Of a stretch of DNA of 64,000 nt, positions 33,041-42,086 are shown piece by piece; the stretch's first letter is position 1; the number at the start of each line of letters is the position of its first letter. Source of the DNA: Nocardiopsis sp. CNR-923 (GTDB lineage: Bacteria > Actinomycetota > Actinomycetes > Streptosporangiales > Streptosporangiaceae). Location: contig NZ_MKKC01000098.1 of assembly GCF_001942255.1 (NCBI RefSeq), positions 1 to 64,000 on the forward strand, in the 5' to 3' direction. Position numbers and translations under genes: made by a program. Below the pieces are notes generated by a model. The model worked only from the letters and a program-made list of their open reading frames with translations. It ran no database searches and was not told the origin of the DNA.

Positions 33041-33472
33041 CTAGATGAGGTCCAACTCCGCGAGGTAGCTGTACTTGTCCCAGTTGACCCAGGTCTCGGC
33101 GAGCTTCGCGCCGTCGAAGCGGTCGGTCGACGTGCCCGTCCACGTGGTCGACCTTCCGGTCGCCGGATTACCGGCGAACTCGGCGACGTTCTTCGCCGTC
33201 ATGCGCCAGCGGGTGGCCACGTAGTCGCCCTCGGCGACCTGCCCCAGGATCTCCAACCTCGCGCCCGAGAAGCCCTGATGGAAATCGCTGAGAAGCTTGC
33301 GCCACTCGTCCGTGTCCAGGACGGACTCGCCTCCCCTGACATCAGGAAGCTGGTGGTTCCTGTAGTTGCTCGCCAGGTAGTCCTCCAGCTCCGTCAGGCC
33401 GCCCGTGTTCCAGAGTTCGTCACCGAACACGTCGAGCGCGAGTCGCGAGATCTCCTTGTTTCCCAACGCCAT
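33041..33472 (-). CDS. SnoaL-like / ester cyclase family protein
   Basis: A 143-residue single-domain protein of the NTF2/SnoaL fold. The features are the opening helix NKEISRLALDVFGDELWNTGG, YLASNYRNHQLPDVRGGES, the strand pattern EGDYVATRWRMTAKN, and the C-terminal ETWVNWDKYSYLAELDLI. Members include polyketide cyclases and many uncharacterised proteins of isomerase or binding function. The ATG at 33472 is chosen for its GAGGGG Shine-Dalgarno sequence. No polyketide genes are nearby. Confidence 0.75.
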   Translation of the reverse strand: MALGNKEISRLALDVFGDELWNTGGLTELEDYLASNYRNHQLPDVRGGESVLDTDEWRKLLSDFHQGFSGARLEILGQVAEGDYVATRWRMTAKNVAEFAGNPATGRSTTWTGTSTDRFDGAKLAETWVNWDKYSYLAELDLI

Positions 33473-33676
33473 TGCATCCCCCTCCACTCGATCACCGAGT
33501 GTAGGGAATCCACACTCTCGGTGGCGGGTGACACGCGGGATGGGATGGCTGCTCATCGCCGGGGGGATCCGCGCCGGTGGTCTCGGACGGGTTCGGAACG
33601 GTTTCCGAGGAGTGGGCGGACGAGACGGCCGCGCGGCGCCGCCTCCGCCCCGCCCTGCGCGCCCGGGACCGGGCCG

Positions 33677-34222
33677 TCAGAGCCCCACGGCGCCGTCCGC
33701 GCTCTCGCGCAGCAGGTCGGCGTGCCCGTTGTGCCGCGCGTACTCGGCGACGAGCTTGACCAGGATCACCCGGAGCTGGATGGGACCGGCCGACCGGGGC
33801 GCCTTCGCCGTGTCGTCGAGGGACCCGGCGAGCTCGACGATCTCCCTGGCGCGCGCCACCTCCCGACGCCACACCGCGAAGGCCTCCTCCGGGTCGCCGG
33901 CCAGGTCGTCGAAGTCCTGGTCGGGGTGGTCGTCGGAGTAGTGGAGGAGGGGCAGGTCCTCGCCCGCGAACTGGATACGGAGCCACCACCGCTCGACGCC
34001 CGCCAGGTGGCGGACCAGGCCGTGCAGGCTCAGCGTCGACGGGGGTACGCCGCGCTCGGACAGCTGCGCGGGGGTGAGCCCCGCGCACTTGGCCGCCAAA
34101 GTGGCGCGGTGCCAGTCGAGGTAGGCGGTCAGGACATCGCGTTCGGTGCCGGTCCGGGGTAGTTCGACGCGGTCGGGAGCTCGCCAGAGCGGACTGAGCG
34201 AGCGCGGTGTGTTCGTCGTCAT
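33677..34222 (-). CDS. DinB family protein (DUF664 type)
   Basis: A 181-residue four-helix DinB/YfiT-like protein. The conserved pattern includes ERDVLTAYLDWHRATLAAKCAGL, SLHGLVRHLAGVERWWL with a likely metal-binding histidine, and VKLVAEYARHNGHADLLRE with two more histidines (H-x-x-H). The family includes metal-dependent thiol transferases such as mycothiol-dependent enzymes, common in actinobacteria; the substrate is unknown. It is transcribed alone, divergent from the two-component remnant. Confidence 0.85.
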   Translation of the reverse strand: MTTNTPRSLSPLWRAPDRVELPRTGTERDVLTAYLDWHRATLAAKCAGLTPAQLSERGVPPSTLSLHGLVRHLAGVERWWLRIQFAGEDLPLLHYSDDHPDQDFDDLAGDPEEAFAVWRREVARAREIVELAGSLDDTAKAPRSAGPIQLRVILVKLVAEYARHNGHADLLRESADGAVGL

Positions 34223-34341
34223 GGGATGAGTCTGCCCTAAGCCGCCGACAGCCCGGTACCAGCGCCGACGGCGCTCCGGATGGGGTAGTGCGCTGTAGTG
34301 CCGGCCGCCGCCGAAGGCGACAGACTGTCCGTGGTCGAGAC

Positions 34342-34876
34342 ATGCCGAACGGACGGGGCCACGGGATGAAGGACCTGTGGAGGAGGGTCTGGCGGGCGGA
34401 CGCGTACCTGCTGGCTGCCCTGGTGTCGGGCCTGGCCACGCTGGTGCTGCTCCCGCTCACCCTGGCCGTGGCGCTGACCGTCGCCGCGGGCGGGATCGGA
34501 CTCGTCCTGCTGTCCTGGTGGTTCCGGGGCCTGGGCGCGTGGGCGCGTCTGCACCTGAGACACGCGTCGTCGGTCCTGGACGTGCCGGTCCCGGAGGCCG
34601 CGTTCACGCCCGCGCGCGACATCCGGTCGCTGCCCCGGTCCCGGACCGCGCGACGGCTCCTGGCATGGATGCCCCTGTTCGCCCCCTCCGGACTGGGCAC
34701 CGGGTTGGTCGCGGTGCTGGCGACGGGCTCGGTTCTGGAGGCCGCGCTGTCCCTTCGTGACGGAGAACGCCGTGCACAAGCACATCGGCAACGTCTTCGC
34801 GAAACTGGGCCTGGCGCCCTCCGACACCGGCCACCGGCGGGTCCGCGCGGTGCTCGCCTATCTGGAGGGGCGGTAG
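34342..34876 (+). pseudogene. Fused remnant of a two-component system: sensor-kinase N-terminus joined to LuxR-type HTH
   Basis: From ATG 34342 (or 34366) the frame encodes a membrane sensor segment: KDLWRRVWRADAYLLAALVSG, two long hydrophobic helices, a loop and a second hydrophobic pair ending VAVLATGSVLEAALSL, as in actinobacterial NarL-type kinases with a putative-sensor domain. At about 34754 it changes, in another frame, to VTENAVHKHIGNVFAKLGL...RRVRAVLAYLEGR, ending at TAG 34874-34876, which is the end of a LuxR-type response regulator. The kinase core, the receiver and half of the HTH are missing. One deletion of roughly 1.5-2 kb across a kinase-regulator operon explains this. Read in the kinase frame, the product continues with nonsense to 34923. 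Confidence 0.75.
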
Positions 34877-34886
34877 GCGGACCCGG

Positions 34887-35438
34887 TCAGGCGGCGGGCC
34901 AGGAGCTGCCCGTCATGTCATAGGCCAGGTGGAACCACACCTTGCGGATGCTGGGGTGGCCGTTGTCCCCCCAGGTGGTGGCGAAGCTGTCGACGAGGGC
35001 GAGCCCTCGACCGCTCTCCGCGGTCAGGCGGTCGCCCTCCATCGACACGGGGGCCAGCGTCCGACCGCCGTCCGGAAGTGCCCGGGCGGGCCTGCCGTTG
35101 TCCCGGCACACCAACGTCAGCCCGTTGGCCCCCCGGGTCACCTTGAGCACGAAGGTCTGCCCCCGTTCTCCCGACCGGCTGTGCCGGAGGGCGTTGGTCG
35201 CCAACTCCGTCCCCAGCAGTGAGAAGAGGTACCGGAAATCGCCGTCGCGGCTGGCGGCGCAGGTGTCGAGGAAGGCCCGGCACAGGGGCACGCTCCTGGG
35301 CTCTCCGGGGAACTCCCAGTGCCGCTTGGTGAAGGGCACGGGAGGCCGTCCGTTGAAGTAGTGCCGGTACTCGTCCGGTACGCCCGCCAGGACGGCGACG
35401 TCCTCGGCGAGCGCGGGCACGGAAACGAGCGTGGGCAT
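34887..35438 (-). CDS. RsbW-like ATP-binding (HATPase) regulatory protein
   Basis: A 183-residue protein with a single GHKL ATPase domain of the anti-sigma-factor kinase type. The N-box ELATNALRHSRSG, the D-x-G motif CRDNGRP and the lid region SGRGLALVDSFATTWG are clear. There is no sensor or histidine box. Actinomycetes carry many such genes, which act on anti-anti-sigma factors or remain orphans. An unusual N-terminal 60 residues (RHYFNGRPPVPFTKRHWEFPGEP) precede the domain. Its 3' end meets the two-component remnant 10 bases away. Confidence 0.85.
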   Translation of the reverse strand: MPTLVSVPALAEDVAVLAGVPDEYRHYFNGRPPVPFTKRHWEFPGEPRSVPLCRAFLDTCAASRDGDFRYLFSLLGTELATNALRHSRSGERGQTFVLKVTRGANGLTLVCRDNGRPARALPDGGRTLAPVSMEGDRLTAESGRGLALVDSFATTWGDNGHPSIRKVWFHLAYDMTGSSWPAA

Positions 35439-35630
35439 GGGTGACTCCTTCGGCGGGGCGGCTCAGTGGGCGGGCGAACCGTGACAGGGGAGACGGGGAG
35501 CGTCCGGCGCCGTGGGGGAAGGCGGCGGGCCGGACCGGCTACGACCTTACGCGATCAACGCCCTGTGGGACAGGGGATGTCGGTGTGGCGCGTTCGGCGA
35601 ATCCGGTCCGGCGCCGAGGGCGCCGCGGAC

Positions 35631-37163
35631 CTACCCGGCCGCGAGCGCCGCCGAGGCCGCGGCCTCGGCGGCGGCCCGGTCGCCCGGGACCAGTCCGATC
35701 CGGGTGCGCCGGTCCAGCAGGTCGTCCACGTCCAGCGCGCCCTCGTGCCGGACGCCGAAGCGCAGCTCGGCGGCGGTGACCCCGCGCACGACGGGTGCGA
35801 GCAGCGCGGGGTCACCCCCCGCCTCGGCGACGACGTCGGCGGCCTCGGTTCCGTACCGGCGCACGAGTCGGCGCGGAGCGTCCAGGGCGTCGAGTACCTC
35901 CGGGGAGGCGGCGCCGACCAACGGCAGTGTTCGGGTGCGGCACGGGCCCGCGGTCAGGCCGCGGGCGCGCACGGCGGCGTCCACGGCCTCCTCCGCCATC
36001 GCCCGGTAGGTGGTGAGCTTGCCGCCGACCACGGTGACCGCGCCGGTGGGCGCGACGGTGACGGAGTGCTCGCGGGACAGGTCGGAACTGGTGCCGTCGG
36101 CGTGGAGGAGGGGGCGCAGCCCGGCGAAGGCGCCCAGCACGTGTTCGCGCCCGATCCGCGCCCGCAGCGCCTGGTTGAGGTGCGCGAGCAGGAAGTCGAC
36201 GTCGGCGTCGGGAACCTCGGGCACGCGCGGGGCGGGCCCGTCCACCGGTTCGTCGGTCAGCCCCGCGAGCACCCGCCCGTCGGTCTGCGGAAGCGCGAAC
36301 ACGAACCGGTTGACGCTGCCCAGGACGGGCACGGTGAGCGCGGCCCTGAGGCGGCCGAGCGCGGCGCCGTCCAGGACGAGGTGGCTTCCCCTGCTGGGAC
36401 TCAGCCGGATGGACGGGTCGAGTTCCCCGGCGTGCACCCCGGTCGCGTTCACCACGGCCCGGGGGCGCAGGGCGAGGGTCTGGCCCGTGGCCTCGTCCCG
36501 CAGCCGCACCCCGTCGGCGGTCACGCTCTCGGCCGAGCACCGCGTGATGACGCGGGCGCCCTCCCGCGCGGCCGTGCGGGCGAGGGCGACCACGAGGCGG
36601 GCGTCGTCGACCAGTTGGCCGTCGAAGGACAGGATGCCGCCGCGCAGACCCTCGGGCCGGACGCCGGGCGTCAGGCGCAGGGTCTGGCGGGCGGTGAGCA
36701 GCCGGGGAGGGGGGAGGACGCCCCTGGGAGTGCCCGCCAGGACGCGTAGGGCGTCCCCCATGCCCATGCCGCCGCGCAGGAGCAGTGGCTTCACCAGCCC
36801 CGCCCCCCGGTGCACCGGAACGATCATGGGCAGGGGGCGGACGAGGTGCGGCGCGGTGACGCGCATGAGGAGGTCGCGCTCGCGGGCGCTCTCGTAGGCG
36901 ATGCCCACCTGCCCCCGGGCGAGGTAGCGCAGGCCGCCGTGGACGAGCTTGGAGCTCCACCGGCTGGTGCCGAAGGCGAGGTCGTCGCGTTCGACCAGGA
37001 CGGTGGACAGGCCGCGGGAGGCCGCGTCGAGCGCGGCTCCGGCTCCGGTCACGCCCCCGCCGATGACCAGGACGTCCACGCGTGGGCGGGCTGCGAGGTC
37101 GGCGAGGTCGGCGGCGCGGCGGGCGGAGTTCAGGGACGAGGACGCGGGGACGGTGGGGTGCAT
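35631..37163 (-). CDS. glpD: Glycerol-3-phosphate dehydrogenase (FAD, GlpD type)
   Basis: A membrane-associated flavoenzyme oxidising sn-glycerol-3-phosphate to dihydroxyacetone phosphate, 510 residues. The FAD loop is VLVIGGGVTGAGAALDAASRGL (about 31-52), followed by ERDDLAFGTSRWSSKLVHGGLRYL, the substrate-region signature. Later come VVNATGVHAGEL and TVVGGKLTTYRAMAEEAVD, and the C-terminal helical domain (about 390-510). It is co-oriented with the TetR gene 45 bases upstream and lies across the promoter from an alkyl-DHAP-synthase-like gene. DHAP is the precursor of that reaction, which suggests a common purpose. Confidence 0.94.
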   Translation of the reverse strand: MHPTVPASSSLNSARRAADLADLAARPRVDVLVIGGGVTGAGAALDAASRGLSTVLVERDDLAFGTSRWSSKLVHGGLRYLARGQVGIAYESARERDLLMRVTAPHLVRPLPMIVPVHRGAGLVKPLLLRGGMGMGDALRVLAGTPRGVLPPPRLLTARQTLRLTPGVRPEGLRGGILSFDGQLVDDARLVVALARTAAREGARVITRCSAESVTADGVRLRDEATGQTLALRPRAVVNATGVHAGELDPSIRLSPSRGSHLVLDGAALGRLRAALTVPVLGSVNRFVFALPQTDGRVLAGLTDEPVDGPAPRVPEVPDADVDFLLAHLNQALRARIGREHVLGAFAGLRPLLHADGTSSDLSREHSVTVAPTGAVTVVGGKLTTYRAMAEEAVDAAVRARGLTAGPCRTRTLPLVGAASPEVLDALDAPRRLVRRYGTEAADVVAEAGGDPALLAPVVRGVTAAELRFGVRHEGALDVDDLLDRRTRIGLVPGDRAAAEAAASAALAAG

Positions 37164-37208
37164 GGAGCGGTCCCTTCCTGGGGTGTGGGAGGTGGGCGGG
37201 TGGCCCGG

Positions 37209-37795
37209 TCAGGGAGCGAGGTAGCCGTCCAGGAGACGGGTCAGCTCGGCCACGAGCCCCGCCTCGTCGGTCACGTCGGCGAGCAGGCGGCGGGAGGTGA
37301 CGGTGTTCTGCACGGTGACGAGGACGAGCCGGGCGAGGACCGCGGGGTCGCCGGGGCGGACCGACCGTCGCGCTGGCCCTGGGCCACGACGGGCTCCAGC
37401 GCCTCCAGGGCGGCGTGGTGGCTGGTGCCGAGCCGGTGGAACGTGTACGTGGCCAGCAGCTCGGGCTCGGTGTCCACCACACGGGTGAACAGCGGATGGT
37501 CGAGCATGGCGCGCGCGACCCCGGCGGCGTGGCGGACCAGACGCGTGCGTACGCCCTCCCCCGCCAGGTCCCGTTCGGCGGCCGTCTCCTCAGCGCGCAG
37601 GATCCGGCGCAGTTCGCGGGTGAGCAGGTCAGCGACGAGGGCCGTCACGTCGGGCCATCTGCGGTAGACGGTGGGGCGGCTGACCCCGGCGCGGCGCGCC
37701 ACGTCGGTCAGGGTCGTGCGACGCACCCCGAAGGCCTCGACACAGGCCAGGGTCGCGTCCAGGATCTCGTCCTCTACGTTACGTTTTGACGCCAT
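37209..37795 (-). CDS. TetR-family transcriptional regulator (apparent frameshift)
   Basis: An N-terminal TetR helix-turn-helix (EDEILDATLACVEAFGVRRTTLTDVARRAGVSRPTVYRRWPD) is followed by a ligand-binding domain. One base is missing at about 37362 (GACGG-TCGG); restoring it continues VRPGDPAVLARLVLVTVQNTV and ends LTRLLDGYLAP at 37209, for 195 residues. It stands between glpD and the oxidase, with only 17 bases to the divergent oxidase start, so it most likely controls both. On its own strand TACAGT lies at -13 to -8 from the ATG, a leaderless -10. Confidence 0.85.
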
Positions 37796-37812
37796 GTGTA
37801 AAACTGTAGAGC
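37796..37812. promoter_or_regulatory. 17-bp divergent promoter region, TetR gene / oxidase
   Basis: Only 17 bases separate the two divergent start codons. On the minus strand TACAGT (-13 to -8 before the TetR ATG) fits a leaderless -10. Around it lie inverted copies of a GTTTTACAC/CGTTTTGACG-like sequence (about 37780-37806), a candidate TetR operator that would overlap both starts. Confidence 0.4.
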
Positions 37813-39447
37813 ATGACTGACGACAACCCTCCCACCGGATCGACCTCCGGGTCCGCGACCGCCCCCGAGATGAGCTGGTTCGGCTGGGGCGACCCGGCCA
37901 GGGCCACGAGCCTCGACCCCGCGCTGCGCGATCTGGTCGCCCAGTTCCTGCGCACCGAACCCAGAGACCTGCCCCCCGTCGCGGAGGACGAGGTCGCGCT
38001 GCCCGCCTCCCGCCTGGACGCCGCCGCGCACGAGGCCCTCGCCGACGTGGTCGGGGCCGAGCACGTGCGCGTCGACGACGCCGCGCGCCTGCGCCACGCG
38101 GGCGGGAAGAGCACGCCCGACCTGCTGCGCCGCCGCTCCGGCTCCGCCGACCCCGCCCCAGACGCGGTCGTCCACCCGGCCGACCACCACGAGGTCGAGC
38201 GCCTGCTCCGGGTGTGCTCCGACGCGCGGGTGGCGGTGGTGCCCTTCGGCGGCGGCACCAGCGTCGTGGGCGGGGTGACCCCCCTGCGCGGGGAGTTCCC
38301 GGCCGTGATCGCCCTGGACCTGCGCCGCCTCGACCGCCTGGTCCTCCTCGACCGCGTCTCCGCCACGGCGGTCCTGGGCGCGGGCGTGCGCACCCCGTAC
38401 GCCGAGGCCCTGCTCGCCGAACACGGGTTCACGCTCGGACACATGCCGCAGAGCTTCGAGTACGCGACCATCGGCGGGTACGCGGCGACGCGCTCCAGCG
38501 GTCAGGCGTCCTCCGGCTACGGGCGGTTCGAGGACATGGTGGTGTCCCTGCGGGTGGCCACGCCGCGCGGCACGCTGGAGCTGGGCGGCCCGCCCGCCTC
38601 GGCTGCCGGGCCGGATCTGCGGCGGCTCCTGCTGGGTTCGGAGGGCGTCCTCGGCGTGATCACCGAGGTCGGTCTGCGCGTGCGCGCGCGCCCGCAGACC
38701 GTGCTCGACGAGGCGTGGTCCTTCCCCGACTTCGGCACGGGCACGGCCGCGCTGCGCACGCTCGCGCAGTCGGACGCGCGGCCGACCATGGCCCGGGTGC
38801 TGGACGAGACGGAGACGTTCGTGGGCGCCGCACTGGGCGGCCGGGAGGCGACGCCCGGGTGCCAGGCGGTCCTGGGCTTCGAGGGCTCCGAGGCGGACGT
38901 GGCAGCGCGGTCGGCCGCGGTCCGGGAGGTGCTGACGGCGGCGGGCGGCACGCCGCTCGGCGCGGATCCGGTGGCGCACTGGCGGGAGAACCGGTTCTCG
39001 GCCCCGTACCTGCGCGACACGCTGCTGTCGTCGGGCTTCCTCGCCGAGACTCTGGAGACCGCGGCGGCGTGGAGCGACCTGCTGCCGCTGTACGGGGCGG
39101 TCGCGGGCGCGCTGACCCGGGAACTGGACGGCGACGAGGGCGGTGCGGCGGTCATGTGCCACGTGTCGCACACCTACCCGACCGGCGCGTCGCTGTACTT
39201 CACGGTGGCCACGGCGGCGGGGGCGGCGCCGCTCGACCGGTGGGACCGGGCCAAGAGAGCCGCCTCGGAGGCGATCGTGGCCCACGGGGGGACGATCACC
39301 CACCACCACGCGGTGGGCACCGACCACCGGCCGTGGATGGGGGCGGAGATCGGCCCGCTGGGCGGCGACGTGCTGCGCGCGGTCAAGGCCGCGCTGGACC
39401 CCGTGGGCGTGCTCAACCCGGGCAAGCTCATCCCCGACCCGTCCTGA
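37813..39447 (+). CDS. FAD-binding oxidase, alkyldihydroxyacetonephosphate synthase-like
   Basis: A 544-residue protein of the vanillyl-alcohol-oxidase fold. The FAD-binding PP loop is VVPFGGGTSVVGGV (about 142-155); MPQSFEYATIGGYAATRSSGQASSGYG and LLGSEGVLGVITEVGLRV complete the FAD domain. The substrate domain ends THHHAVGTDHRPWM...GVLNPGKLIPDP. The SSGQ...GYG signature and HHH triplet are as in alkyl-DHAP synthases, which replace the acyl group of acyl-DHAP by a fatty alcohol to form an ether bond. Whether it makes ether lipids here is inferred. Divergent from the TetR gene; glpD (DHAP supply) is its neighbour. Confidence 0.85.
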   Translation: MTDDNPPTGSTSGSATAPEMSWFGWGDPARATSLDPALRDLVAQFLRTEPRDLPPVAEDEVALPASRLDAAAHEALADVVGAEHVRVDDAARLRHAGGKSTPDLLRRRSGSADPAPDAVVHPADHHEVERLLRVCSDARVAVVPFGGGTSVVGGVTPLRGEFPAVIALDLRRLDRLVLLDRVSATAVLGAGVRTPYAEALLAEHGFTLGHMPQSFEYATIGGYAATRSSGQASSGYGRFEDMVVSLRVATPRGTLELGGPPASAAGPDLRRLLLGSEGVLGVITEVGLRVRARPQTVLDEAWSFPDFGTGTAALRTLAQSDARPTMARVLDETETFVGAALGGREATPGCQAVLGFEGSEADVAARSAAVREVLTAAGGTPLGADPVAHWRENRFSAPYLRDTLLSSGFLAETLETAAAWSDLLPLYGAVAGALTRELDGDEGGAAVMCHVSHTYPTGASLYFTVATAAGAAPLDRWDRAKRAASEAIVAHGGTITHHHAVGTDHRPWMGAEIGPLGGDVLRAVKAALDPVGVLNPGKLIPDPS

Positions 39448-39546
39448 GCGGTCGCGGCCCCGGCGGTCGCGCCGGGCCGCGACCGCCCGCGACCGCCCGG
39501 GGGCCGCCGGTGCCCGTCGCCCGCCCGCGCGCGTGACAATGGAGGT

Positions 39547-42086
39547 GTGGCACGAGGAAAGCTCCGCATCTACCTCGGGTCGGCGCCCGGCGTGGGCACG
39601 ACCCACAACGCCCTGGCCGAGGCACGGCGCCGGTCCGAGGACGGCGCCGACGTGGTCGTCGCCGCGGCCCACACCCACCGCCGTCAACGCACGTCCGCGC
39701 TGCTGACCGGCTTGGAGGTGGTGCCCCAGCACCCGTCCGGCGCGGTCGACACCGCCGCCGTCCTCGCGCGCGGCCCGGAGCTGGCGCTGGTCGACGACCT
39801 CGCGCACGCCAACGGTCCGGACGCCCCCCACGACTCGCGCTGGCAGGACGTCGAGGAGCTGCTCGACGCGGGGATCGACGTCGTGACCACCGTGGGCATC
39901 CACCACCTGGAGTCGCTCAACGACGTGGTCACCCAGATCACCGGCGTGCGACCCGAGCAGACCGTTCCCGACCAGGTCGTGCGCCGTGCGGCCGAGATCG
40001 AGCTGGTCGACGTCACCCCGCAGGAGCTGCGCCGCCGCATGGCGCACGGAGACATCCACCCGGCCGAGCGCGTGGACGCCGCGACGGCCTCCTACTACCG
40101 CGAGGGCAACCTCGCGGCCCTGCGCGAACTCGCACTGCTGTGGACCGCCGACCGGGTCGAGGAGGGACTGGCCCGGTATCGGGGCGAGCACGAGATCCGC
40201 AGCACCTGGGAGGCCCGTGAACGCGTCGTGGTGGCGCTCACCGGCGGGCCCGAGGGCGAGACCCTGATCCGGCGCGCCGCACGGGTCGCGGCGCGCTCCC
40301 GGGGCGGCCACCCCCAGCCCAGCCATCTGCTGGCCGTCCACGTGGTGAAGTCGGACGCCATCGGCCGCCCGCTCACCGACGACCTGGTCCGGCAGCGCAA
40401 GCTGCTGGCCGAACTCGGCGGCACCTACCACCAGGTGATCAGCACCGACGTGCCCAAGGGGTTGCTGGAGTTCGCGCGGGGCGTGCACGCGACCCAGATC
40501 GTCCTGGGCTCGTCGCGCCGCCGCTCCTGGCAGTACGTGTTCGGTCCGGGCGTGGGCGCGATCGTGGCGCGCGACTCCGGGGATATCGACGTGCACATCG
40601 TCACCCACGAGCAGGTGGGCAGCGGGATGTGGTTGCTGCCAGCGCACGGGCGCGGGGTCGGCGAGCACCGGAGGGTGACCGGGTGGGTCCTGGCCGCGGC
40701 CGCGCCCGCCGTCATGTGTTTGGTCCTGCTCCTGCCGCCGTTCCAGGGCGTGAGCCTGTCCTCGGACGCGATGTTCCTGCTGCTGACCACGGTGGCCACG
40801 GCGGCGGTCGGCGGCCTGTGGCCGGCCCTGGCCTCCGCGCTGTGGAGCTCGGTCCTGCTCACCCTGGTGCTCTCTCCCAGCCACGACAGGCCGCCGGTGT
40901 CGTTCGACAACATCGTGGCACTGGCCGCGTTCGTCCTGGTGGGCGCTCTGGTCGCCCTCGTGGTGGAGATGGCCGCGCGCCGGTCGGCGCAGGCGGCACG
41001 GGGGCGCGCGGAGGCTGACGCGGTCGCTCTGCTCGCGGGCAGCGTCCTGGCCGGGAACGAGCCGCTCCAGGCGCTGCTGCGCAGGATCCGCAAGACCTTC
41101 GGGCAGCGGTCGGCGACTCTGCTGGAGCGGGTCGAGCACGACCGGTGGCGCGCGGTGCACAGCGTGGGCGCCCCGGCGTGCGAGTCGCCGGAGGAGGCGG
41201 ACGTGCTCGTCTCGATCTCCGACACCCTCGCGCTCGCGTTGCGCGGTCGGGTCCTGCCCGCCGCCGACCGGAGCGTGCTGTGGGCGTTCGCCGCGCACCT
41301 GGGCATCGCCCTGGAGCACAAGCGGTTGGAGTGGGACGCCGCCGAGGCGCGCGGCCAGGTGGCGGGCAACCGCATCCGCACCGCGCTGCTGGCCGCCGTC
41401 TCACACGATCTGCGCACCCCGCTCACCTCGATCAAGGCGAGCATGGCCAGCCTGCGGGCCACCGACATCGAGCTGGACCCGGAGGACCGCGACGCCTGAT
41501 GGAGACCGTGGAGGAGTCCGCGGACCGGCTCAACCGGCTGATCGACAACCTGTTGGACATGAGCCGGGTGCAGACCGACAGCGTGCGTCCCAAGATCCGG
41601 GCCGTGGGGCTGGAGGAGGTGGTCTCGGCCACGCTGATCGGACTGCCCCACGACGCGGTCAGGGTGGACGTCCCTGACTGCCTGCCGCGGGTCCGGGCCG
41701 ACGCCGGGCTGTTGGAGCGGGCGGTGGCCAACGTGGTGTCGAACGCGGTGCGGCACAACCCCGACCCCCGTATACCGGTCCTCGTGGCGGCGAGCGCGCA
41801 CGGCGGAAGCGTCCAGCTGCGCGTGGTGGACCGGGGCCCGGGGGTGTCGGACGAGGGCAAGCAGCGGATGTTCGAGGCCTTCCAGCGCCTGGGGGACGCG
41901 CCCCAGGGCACGGGGGTCGGTCTCGGGCTGGCCGTCGCCCGTGGTTTCGTTGAGGCGATGCACGGCGCGCTCTCGCCCGAGGACACCCCCGGCGGCGGTC
42001 TGACCATGGTGTTCGACCTAAGAGCCGCGGACACGGACGGCGAGCGCGAAGAAGAGGGGGAGGCCGATGCGGGTCCTGGTCGTTGA
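39547..42086 (+). CDS. kdpD: KdpD-family sensor histidine kinase (apparent frameshift)
   Basis: An 846-residue kinase after restoring one C at about 41495 (GACGC-CTGATGG). Domains: N-terminal KdpD ATP-binding-like domain (about 1-210) with GSAPGVGTT, where the Walker A lysine is a threonine (T18); a UspA-like domain (about 225-360); four membrane helices (about 375-480); a GAF-like region; HisKA with H620 in SHDLRTPLTS; and the ATPase domain (NVVSNAVRHN, DRGPGV, GTGVGLGLAV). The GTG start at 39547 gives VARGKLRIYLG. No kdpFABC potassium-pump genes are adjacent. It overlaps kdpE by 20 bases. Confidence 0.9.
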
